From: CAYUHK01 sp964475165
Lineage (GTDB): Bacteria; Verrucomicrobiota; Kiritimatiellia; JAAZAB01
Length of the DNA: 64,000 nt
Assembly: GCA_964475165.1 (NCBI GenBank)
Contig: CAYYVN010000002.1
Location: forward strand, 62,001 to 126,000
Direction of reading: 5' to 3'
Made by a program: the position numbers and the translations under genes
Shown here: positions 57,792-64,000 of the stretch, piece after piece
Layout: every line of letters starts with the position of its first letter
Numbering within the stretch: position 1 is the stretch's first letter
Notes under the pieces: generated by a model
Databases searched by the model: none
What the model saw: only the letters and a program-made list of their open reading frames with translations
Told to the model about the DNA's origin: nothing

Positions 57792-59399
57792 ATGAAAAAA
57801 ATCCAAATCTATGATACCACTTTGCGTGACGGCATGCAGGGGGAGGGCATCTCGCTGTCCAGCGCGGGCAAGATTCGCCTGGCGCTGAAGCTCGATGAAT
57901 ATGGCATTGATTTCATCGAAGGCGGTTTTGCGGCCTCTAATCCCAAGGATATGGAGTTCTTCCATGAGATCAAAAAACACCCCCTGACCTACTCCAAAAT
58001 CGTGGCTTTCGGTAGCACTCGTCGTGCGCGTACACCGGTGGGCGAGGATAGCGGGACGCAAAAACTGCTGGAAGCATCCACGGAAGTCGTGGCCATTTTC
58101 GGTAAATCATGGAAATTGCAGATCACGGATGTCCTGCGCACCACCGAAGCAGAAAATCGGGCTATGATCCATGATACCGTGCGCCATCTCAAGGAGCATG
58201 GACGGCATGTCATCTTTGATGCCGAGCATTTCTACGATGGCTATAAGGATAGTCCGGCCTTGGCGATGAGTGTCTTGCGGGCCGCGCTGGAAGGCGGCGC
58301 CGATTGTCTGGTGCTCTGCGATACTCGTGGCGGCAGTTTGCCTCATGAAATCTTCGATATCACGCGCGAAGTAGCTCGCTCCATTGCCACGCCGCTGGGC
58401 ATTCATTGCCATAATGATAGCGAGATGGCCGTAGCTAATTCGATCGCCGCTGTACGCGCCGGCGCTATCCAGGTGCAAGGGACCATTAACGGCTATGGCG
58501 AACGGTGCGGCAATGCCAATCTTTGTTCCATTATTCCCAGCTTGGAATTGAAGCTGGGCATGCCTTGTGGGCGGCCCCAGAGCCTGTCCAAACTCTATCA
58601 TCTCTCGCGCTTTGTGGATAAGCAGCTGAATGTGCCGGCTAATCGTAAGGCCGCCTTTGTGGGCGAGAGCGCCTTTGCCCATAAGGCGGGCATGCATGTG
58701 AACGCTGTGGAAAAAAATCCGCACAGCTTCGAACATATCGATCCGGCCGCGGTGGGTAATGAACGCCGCATTCTGATTTCGGAACTGGCCGGCGGCAGCA
58801 ATATTTTGCTCAAGGCACTCCAGATGGGGGTGGATTTGAGTAAATCATCTCCGGAAATCCGTCAGGTGCTGGCCAAATTGGAGCAGATGGAAAAGAAAGG
58901 CTATGAATTTGAAGCGGCCGACGCCTCCTTTAAGCTTCTCATTCAGAAAGTATTGAAGCAGCATAAACCCTTCTTCGAACTGGAGGGCTTCCGGGTTGTG
59001 GTTGAGAAACGGAGCAAAACTGAGCCCAGCCAATCGGAGGCCACCATCAAGTTAAAGGTGGGCGATGAAGTTGAACATACGGTGGGCGAGGGCAATGGCC
59101 CGGTGCATGCGCTGGACAATGCCCTGCGCCAGGCGCTGATCCGTTTTTATCCGGCTATCGCCGAGGTGGTGCTAAGGGATTATCATGTGCGTATTCTGAA
59201 CCCCGAGGAAGCCACGGCTGCCAAGACTCGGGTGCTGATTGAATCCGGCGATGGCCACGATATATGGGATACGGTTGGGGTTTCCGAAGATATCATCGAA
59301 GCTTCCTGGGAAGCATTGGTGGATAGCGTGGAGTATAAACTCCTGCGCGATGAACAAACAACAGCCCACCCGCAGAAGCAACCTCCCCAGACTACTTGA
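57792..59399 (+). CDS. cimA: (R)-citramalate synthase
   Basis: Condenses pyruvate with acetyl-CoA to citramalate, giving 2-oxobutyrate for isoleucine without threonine deaminase. IQIYDTTLRDGMQGEGISLS holds the metal-binding Asp and catalytic Arg, and GIHCHNDSEMAVANSIAAV the His-x-His metal site. INGYGERCGNANLCSII and HKAGMHVNAV follow, as does a C-terminal regulatory LeuA-dimer domain (about 400-520). The long-form length (535) and Glu-Gly rather than Pro-Gly after DGMQ favour citramalate over isopropylmalate or homocitrate synthase. GGGAGAGG precedes the start. Confidence 0.92.
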   Translation: MKKIQIYDTTLRDGMQGEGISLSSAGKIRLALKLDEYGIDFIEGGFAASNPKDMEFFHEIKKHPLTYSKIVAFGSTRRARTPVGEDSGTQKLLEASTEVVAIFGKSWKLQITDVLRTTEAENRAMIHDTVRHLKEHGRHVIFDAEHFYDGYKDSPALAMSVLRAALEGGADCLVLCDTRGGSLPHEIFDITREVARSIATPLGIHCHNDSEMAVANSIAAVRAGAIQVQGTINGYGERCGNANLCSIIPSLELKLGMPCGRPQSLSKLYHLSRFVDKQLNVPANRKAAFVGESAFAHKAGMHVNAVEKNPHSFEHIDPAAVGNERRILISELAGGSNILLKALQMGVDLSKSSPEIRQVLAKLEQMEKKGYEFEAADASFKLLIQKVLKQHKPFFELEGFRVVVEKRSKTEPSQSEATIKLKVGDEVEHTVGEGNGPVHALDNALRQALIRFYPAIAEVVLRDYHVRILNPEEATAAKTRVLIESGDGHDIWDTVGVSEDIIEASWEALVDSVEYKLLRDEQTTAHPQKQPPQTT

Positions 59400-59473
59400 C
59401 CCCCTGCGTGTCGGCAGGTTGAACCTGGACTGGCCCATGAGTTTATTCCACCCACGATGATAATGAGACCGGC

Positions 59474-62152
59474 ATGCCGCTAGATAAAAAATATGATGCG
59501 CTGCAAGTGGAAGCCAAATGGTTGCAACGCTGGCTCAACACCCGGGCTTTTCAGACCTCGGCTGAGCAGGGGGGCGAGCCTTACTGTATCGTTATCCCGC
59601 CGCCCAATGTGACCGGCATCTTGCATATGGGCCATGCCTTGAATGCCACCGTGCAGGATATTCTGATCCGCTGGCAACGCATGCTGGGGCGTAACACACT
59701 GTGGGTGCCGGGCACTGATCACGCCGGGATTGCCACTCAGAATGTCGTCGAACGCTCGCTGCGTAAGGAAGGTAAAACCCGCAATGATCTGGGCCGCGAG
59801 GCTTTTCTGCAACGGGTTTGGGCCTGGCGCACCGAGCATGGCGATACCATTATCCAACAATTAAAACAACTCGGCGCCTCCTGCGCTTGGGATCGAGAGC
59901 GTTTCACGATGGATGCCGGCCTCAGCGATGCCGTCACGGAAGCTTTCATCCGTCTTTATCAAAAAAAGCTGATTTATCGCGGCTCCTATATCATCAACTG
60001 GTGCCCGCGCTGTCGCACCGCGCTTTCCGATGAGGAAAGTATCCATCAGGAAACCCAGGGCCATTTATATTTCATCCGTTATCCCGCTAAAAGTGGCAAG
60101 AAAAAAGATGCCGTGACCGTTGCCACCACCCGTCCGGAAACCCTGCTGGGTGATGTGGCCGTAGCCGTTAATCCGCGCGATCGGCGCTACGCTCATCTGC
60201 TGGGGCGGGAACTTATGTTGCCCCTGCTTAATCGGCCTTTGACCGTGATCCAGGATGATTTTGTGGATCCCGAGTTCGGCACGGGCGTGGTGAAAGTGAC
60301 GCCCGCCCATGATCCCAACGATTTTGAGATGGCCCAGCGCCATGGGTTGCCGCCGCTCAATATCATGCAGGCCGATGGTACGCTCAATGAAGCGGCGGGC
60401 GTCTATCAAGGCTTGGACCGTTTTGCAGCGCGGCAACGCATCGTTGAGGATTTGACTCAAGCCGGATTATTGGAGAAAACCGAGCCACATCAGCATGCCG
60501 TGGGGCACTGTTACCGTTGCGATACCATCGTGGAGCCGCGTTTATCCCTGCAGTGGTTTGTCAAGATGAAGCCCCTGGCCCGACCAGCCATTGAAGCGGT
60601 CACGGCCGGGCGTGTGCAGTTTGTGCCGGAACGCTGGCTGAAGGTCTATCTCGATTGGATGGAGAATATTCGCGATTGGTGTATTTCGCGCCAGATTTGG
60701 TGGGGCCATCGCATTCCGGTCTTTTACTGTGACGCTTGCCAGCATGAATGGGCCGCTAAAGGACAACCCACCGCTTGTCCGGCCTGCCGTTCGGCGCAGA
60801 TACGACAGGATGAGGATGTGCTGGATACATGGTTTTCATCCTGGCTCTGGCCCTTCAGCGTATTCGGCTGGCCGGCCGCCAGCAAGGATCTTCAGTTCTA
60901 TTACCCCACGGCCAGCCTGGTGACGGCTCCGGAAATTATTTTCTTCTGGGTGGCGCGCATGATCATGGCCGGCTTGGAGTTCATGGGCGAGGTGCCTTTC
61001 CGCAAGGTCTATATTCATGGCACCGTGCGTGACGATAGCGGCCGCAAGATGAGTAAAAGCCTTGGTAATTCGATTGATCCCCTGGCGATTATCAACGATT
61101 TCAGTGCGGATGCCTTGCGTTTCAGCCTGATGATGGTGACCGCCGTTGGCCAGGATGTTTTCATTTCCAATGAAAAATTTGAAATTGGCCGTAATTTTTT
61201 AACTAAGATTTGGAATGTGGCCCGCTTCATGCAAATGCATGCGCCCTCTCAGCCTCCCGCTTGGGAACGCCCGGCCTGGGATCCGCAGCGGCTGCGCCCC
61301 GATGATCAACATATTCTGGCCGGCTTGCAAGCGACGATTATTTCCTGCACGGAAAACCTGGAACGTTTTCGTTTTAACGATGCTGCCAAGGATCTACACG
61401 AGTTTGTCTGGCGTCAGTTTTGTGACTGGTACATTGAAGCAGCTAAAAGCGTTTTCGCCGGAGATGATGCTCTGGCCAGCTCGCAAACCAACCAGATCAT
61501 GCACTATGTTTTTGCGCGGGCACTGCAGATGCTGCATCCCTTAATCCCCTTCATTACCGAGGAGCTCTGGCATGGCATGGGCTACGGTGCCGCTGAAGAC
61601 TCCATCGCTTTTGCAGCCTGGCCACAAAAACTGCCGGATTTATCGACCTGGGGCGTATCCGAGGCCACCGTGGCTTATGTGGAGCAGAAGCATGACTTGA
61701 TCCGCATCGGCCGTACCTTGCGCGCCGATTATAATATCGCGCCCTCTGTTAAAGTGCGCTATATCATCCGGCCCGAAAATAAAAAAATAGCTGCTCTCTT
61801 GGAGGCTGATCGAGACTCTATTGCGGCTCTGTTGCGGGTGGATGCGCTGGAGATTGATGCCGCTTTCAAGCCGCCGCGCCTCATGCCGAATGGACTCAAT
61901 AAGCTGGGCGCAATTTTCATGCCGCTCGAGGAATTGATCGATGTTTCCGATGCCACCAAGCGTTTGTCCGAGCAGCTGGAAAAAGCCAATAGCGATCTGG
62001 CCGCGGTCAATAAAAAGTTGCTCAATGCCGCTTTCATGCGTAAAGCGCCCGCCGAGGTCATCGCCTTGCAGCAGAGTCGTCAAAAAGAGCTCCTGGAGAA
62101 AGGCGATAAGCTGCGTCGCTTACTGGCCGTGTTGTCCGGACAAGAGTCCTGA
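59474..62152 (+). CDS. valS: Valyl-tRNA synthetase
   Basis: Charges tRNA-Val in the cytoplasm, with an editing domain against threonine. Class I motifs are present: HMGH at 51-54 (PPNVTGILHMGH) and KMSKS at 525-529 (RKMSKSLGNSIDP). The editing domain (about 190-330) contains TTRPETLLGDVAVAVNP and VKVTPAHDPNDFEMAQRHGL. The C-terminal coiled coil (SEQLEKANSDLAAVNKKLLN) that binds tRNA is complete. 892 residues is normal. It follows cimA by 74 bp, both serving branched-chain amino acids. Confidence 0.97.
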   Translation: MPLDKKYDALQVEAKWLQRWLNTRAFQTSAEQGGEPYCIVIPPPNVTGILHMGHALNATVQDILIRWQRMLGRNTLWVPGTDHAGIATQNVVERSLRKEGKTRNDLGREAFLQRVWAWRTEHGDTIIQQLKQLGASCAWDRERFTMDAGLSDAVTEAFIRLYQKKLIYRGSYIINWCPRCRTALSDEESIHQETQGHLYFIRYPAKSGKKKDAVTVATTRPETLLGDVAVAVNPRDRRYAHLLGRELMLPLLNRPLTVIQDDFVDPEFGTGVVKVTPAHDPNDFEMAQRHGLPPLNIMQADGTLNEAAGVYQGLDRFAARQRIVEDLTQAGLLEKTEPHQHAVGHCYRCDTIVEPRLSLQWFVKMKPLARPAIEAVTAGRVQFVPERWLKVYLDWMENIRDWCISRQIWWGHRIPVFYCDACQHEWAAKGQPTACPACRSAQIRQDEDVLDTWFSSWLWPFSVFGWPAASKDLQFYYPTASLVTAPEIIFFWVARMIMAGLEFMGEVPFRKVYIHGTVRDDSGRKMSKSLGNSIDPLAIINDFSADALRFSLMMVTAVGQDVFISNEKFEIGRNFLTKIWNVARFMQMHAPSQPPAWERPAWDPQRLRPDDQHILAGLQATIISCTENLERFRFNDAAKDLHEFVWRQFCDWYIEAAKSVFAGDDALASSQTNQIMHYVFARALQMLHPLIPFITEELWHGMGYGAAEDSIAFAAWPQKLPDLSTWGVSEATVAYVEQKHDLIRIGRTLRADYNIAPSVKVRYIIRPENKKIAALLEADRDSIAALLRVDALEIDAAFKPPRLMPNGLNKLGAIFMPLEELIDVSDATKRLSEQLEKANSDLAAVNKKLLNAAFMRKAPAEVIALQQSRQKELLEKGDKLRRLLAVLSGQES

Positions 62153-62523
62153 AGATCCCGTTCAGCGAGCCACGCGCGGGCGGGAGGCATTGGCTGTTAA
62201 GGCGTCCCTGGCCCTCCTGACCGGGCCTCACGGGCGCTTGGTGTCTCCTTGGTCGTATCCTTTTCAATCAACACAACCACCGCCCACTGGTTGTTTTTTC
62301 CTTTGATGGCCAGAGACTTCTCCAAAGGCTTTATGGCCTGCGCTCCATTGTAAGCTTCTGGGTGGTTGGGCCTTGTCAAGCTGGGCCGCGCTGGGGCGGA
62401 GCGGGCGCCGCCCCTGGTCTGGCCGGAGAGATTTTGAAATAAAGTTGAATATTGAGCATGAAATGATAAGAATGTAATCTACTTCTCGGGCGCGGGGAAT
62501 TTTTTAGGATCAGGAATATCACC
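62153..62523. other. 371-bp gap between valS and tyrA
   Basis: It holds the valS terminator candidate (62273-62299) and an AT-rich stretch (about 62435-62520) that probably contains the tyrA promoter. Within the latter TTGAGC and TAATCT, 17 bp apart near 62451-62479, are the best but weak pair. A minus-strand open frame across 62197-62379 is protein-like but has no ATG or SD. Confidence 0.5.
62273..62299 (+). terminator. Intrinsic terminator downstream of valS
   Basis: ACAACCA (62273-62279) pairs perfectly with TGGTTGT (62288-62294) around an 8-nt loop and is followed by TTTTT. The stem is short (7 bp) but the U-run is good. Confidence 0.55.
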
Positions 62524-63402
62524 ATGACCGTGCGTAAACCTTTAAAGCGCATAGCGATTATAGGGTTGGGGCTCATGGGTGCTTCCCTGGGATTGGCCAT
62601 CAAGCACAAGAAACTGGCCCGGAGCGTAGCCGGCTATGCGCGCCGCGCCCGCACCCGTCAGCAGGCTCTGGCCGCTGGCATTGTGGATCAAGTCTTTACT
62701 AAGCCTGCGGCCGCAGTTCAGGGCGCTGAGCTGGTTATCTTTTGTGTGCCGGTGGGCGCCATGCGTCAACTGGTGCAGGCCAGCCTGCCCGGCTTGGCCG
62801 AGCGGGCGGTGCTGACCGATGTGGGCAGTAGCAAAAAACAAATCATGCAGCAAATGCCGCCCCTGGTGGCGGCCGCCGGAGCTCACTTTATTGGCAGCCA
62901 CCCGATTTGCGGTTCGGAACAGCAGGGCTTGGCATCAGCGCTAGCGGATTTATACGTCAAAGCCTTGGTGGTGGTCACACCGGCGCCGCGCACGGACGCC
63001 GGGGCCTTGAAGCTGGTCAAGGACTTTTGGAGCGCCTTGGAGGCACGGGTGGCCATCTTGAATGCGCACCAACATGATAGACTGCTTAGTCGCACCAGTC
63101 ATTTGCCGCATCTGGTCTCGGCTTTATTGGCCTTTACGGTGGGACGCGAGCGCCCCCGGCACTCTGGCCAATTCTGCGGCCCGGGTTTCCGGGATGTCAG
63201 CCGGCTGGCCGAAGGCGCACCCGATCTATGGCTCGATATCATTGCCAGCAATCGCCCGGAAGTGCTGCGCGAACTGCAAGCCTTGCAGGGCGGTCTCGAG
63301 CGCCTGCTACGCCTGGTGGCTAAACCGGATTCAGCAGCTTTGCGTCGTTTTCTGGTGGAAAGTCGGCGGCGGCGTCGGCAACTGCTGCGAGGCTTGCCAT
63401 GA
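62524..63402 (+). CDS. tyrA: Prephenate dehydrogenase family protein
   Basis: Oxidative decarboxylation of prephenate (or arogenate) towards tyrosine. RIAIIGLGLMGASLGLAIK is the NAD(P) fold. VIFCVPVGAMRQLV, LTDVGSSKKQIM, FIGSHPICGSEQQGL and LLSRTSHLPHLVSALLA carry the catalytic His and substrate Arg positions. The 292-residue length indicates a monofunctional enzyme with no chorismate mutase or ACT domain visible. AGGA precedes the ATG, and its stop overlaps aroA as ATGA. Confidence 0.93.
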   Translation: MTVRKPLKRIAIIGLGLMGASLGLAIKHKKLARSVAGYARRARTRQQALAAGIVDQVFTKPAAAVQGAELVIFCVPVGAMRQLVQASLPGLAERAVLTDVGSSKKQIMQQMPPLVAAAGAHFIGSHPICGSEQQGLASALADLYVKALVVVTPAPRTDAGALKLVKDFWSALEARVAILNAHQHDRLLSRTSHLPHLVSALLAFTVGRERPRHSGQFCGPGFRDVSRLAEGAPDLWLDIIASNRPEVLRELQALQGGLERLLRLVAKPDSAALRRFLVESRRRRRQLLRGLP

Positions 63403-64000
63403 GCACTAAGGTGCAAATCCATCCCGGCGCTCAGCTGGCGGGCACCTTGCAGATTCCGGGTGATAAGAGTATTTCCCATCGCCTGGCCATCCTGGCCGCG
63501 CTGGCCAGCGGATCTTCACGCCTGCATGGTTTTTTACGTAGCGCAGATTGCTTGCATACCGTTAAAGCCCTGGAAGCCTTGGGTGCCGTTGTCGTATGGC
63601 AGGATGAGACCTTGCTTATCGAGGGCTGCGCGGGGCGCTGGCGTCAACCGAGCCAAGCGTTGGATGTCGGCAACTCGGGCACCAGCATGCGTCTGCTGGC
63701 CGGGTTGCTGGCCGCACAGCCCCTGGTGATCGAAATAACGGGCGATGCCTCCCTGCGCGCTCGCCCCATGCGCCGCATTCAAGAACCCCTGGCGCGCATG
63801 GGCGCCCAGATAGAATTGTTGGGCGGCGCTGGTTGCGCGCCGCTGCGGATAAGCGGTCGCCGACTGCACGCTATAGATTATGTCATGCCGGTGGCTTCGG
63901 CCCAGGTTAAATCAGCTTTGCTGTTGGCGGCGCTGTTTGCTGAAGGCTCTACCTCCATTCAGGAACCACTGCCCACACGTGATCATACCGAGCGGCTCTT
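63399..64000 (+). CDS. aroA: 3-phosphoshikimate 1-carboxyvinyltransferase (EPSP synthase), 5' part
   Basis: Transfers enolpyruvate from phosphoenolpyruvate to shikimate 3-phosphate. The visible 200 residues begin MSTKVQIHPGAQLAGTLQI and contain PGDKSISHRLAILAAL, the diagnostic loop. DVGNSGTSMRLLAGLL and GDASLRARPMRRI follow, then the hinge segment ASAQVKSALLLAALFAEG and the start of the TRDHTERL motif. The gene runs off the window edge. It begins inside the tyrA stop codon (ATGA), so two enzymes of aromatic amino-acid synthesis are coupled. Confidence 0.96.
   Translation, partial: MSTKVQIHPGAQLAGTLQIPGDKSISHRLAILAALASGSSRLHGFLRSADCLHTVKALEALGAVVVWQDETLLIEGCAGRWRQPSQALDVGNSGTSMRLLAGLLAAQPLVIEITGDASLRARPMRRIQEPLARMGAQIELLGGAGCAPLRISGRRLHAIDYVMPVASAQVKSALLLAALFAEGSTSIQEPLPTRDHTERL

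Noticed and set aside
62197..62379. Minus-strand 60-codon open frame with a natural-looking sequence (KSLAIKGKNNQWAVVVLIEK)
   Set aside because: It has no ATG or GTG start and no SD, its start would be an isolated TTG, and a plausible valS terminator lies within it. Conservation data would be needed to call it a gene.

Overview
The window is about 57% GC, densely coded, and almost entirely housekeeping and cell-envelope genes. No rRNA, tRNA, insertion sequence, prophage or CRISPR array was found. Outer-membrane functions (SurA-like chaperone, LolA-like protein, LpoB-like and other lipoproteins, beta-barrel-like proteins, an MsbA-like exporter, FabZ-like hotdogs) point to a Gram-negative (diderm) bacterium. 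The mix of gene neighbourhoods, with many hypothetical envelope proteins, suggests the PVC superphylum (Kiritimatiellota/Lentisphaerota-like). That placement is an impression, not a demonstrated result.

Layout. 1-7847: end of an unknown gene with a terminator, a ~480 bp leader, a Gfo/Idh/MocA oxidoreductase, pdxJ and a fused nnrDE on the plus strand, facing xth-surA-pdxA-rsmA on the minus strand. 7961-15168: one minus-strand run, rpmH-rnpA-yidD-yidC, followed by a complete Fe(III)/polyamine-type ABC importer (ATPase, binding protein, fused permease). 15390-19510: a YqaA/DedA-like membrane protein, two small beta-barrel-like proteins with a strong terminator between them, then pyk-yjbQ. 19640-26001: a minus-strand operon speA-speB (arginine to putrescine), a lipoprotein with eighteen 26-residue repeats, a tandem FabZ-like protein and a LolA-like protein.

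26233-43353: an M23 endopeptidase lipoprotein, purB-purA, aroC facing away from trxB-msbA-like, a lytic transglycosylase, a DUF721 gene, queD-queE-queC (preQ0 synthesis), a GH130 enzyme, a ClpX-like ATPase with an apparently duplicated lid domain, and a coupled CorC-like/membrane protein/nadB set. 43446-49347: an envelope block of a LysM/TPR lipoprotein, two proteins with C-terminal anchors, a CsgG-like/PEGA protein, a COG3014-like lipoprotein, LpoB, a DUF883 protein and a two-TM protein. 49485-64000: folD-metF, a ~800-residue Trp-rich protein of unknown function with an acyl-CoA dehydrogenase, then hom-lysC-cimA-valS (aspartate family and branched-chain supply) and tyrA-aroA (aromatic pathway; aroA runs off the end).

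The most interesting items are the 18-repeat lipoprotein inside the polyamine operon, the tandem FabZ with a lost catalytic His in one half, the duplicated lid of the ClpX-like ATPase, the hairpin over the rnpA start region, the frameshifted coding-like stretch with nested inverted repeats between aroC and trxB, and the unidentified Trp-rich protein. No overtly new defence or mobile system was seen. Several start codons were moved inward from the longest open frame because of Shine-Dalgarno (SD) sites, signal peptides, ATGA overlaps or promoter elements; these choices are explained per gene.
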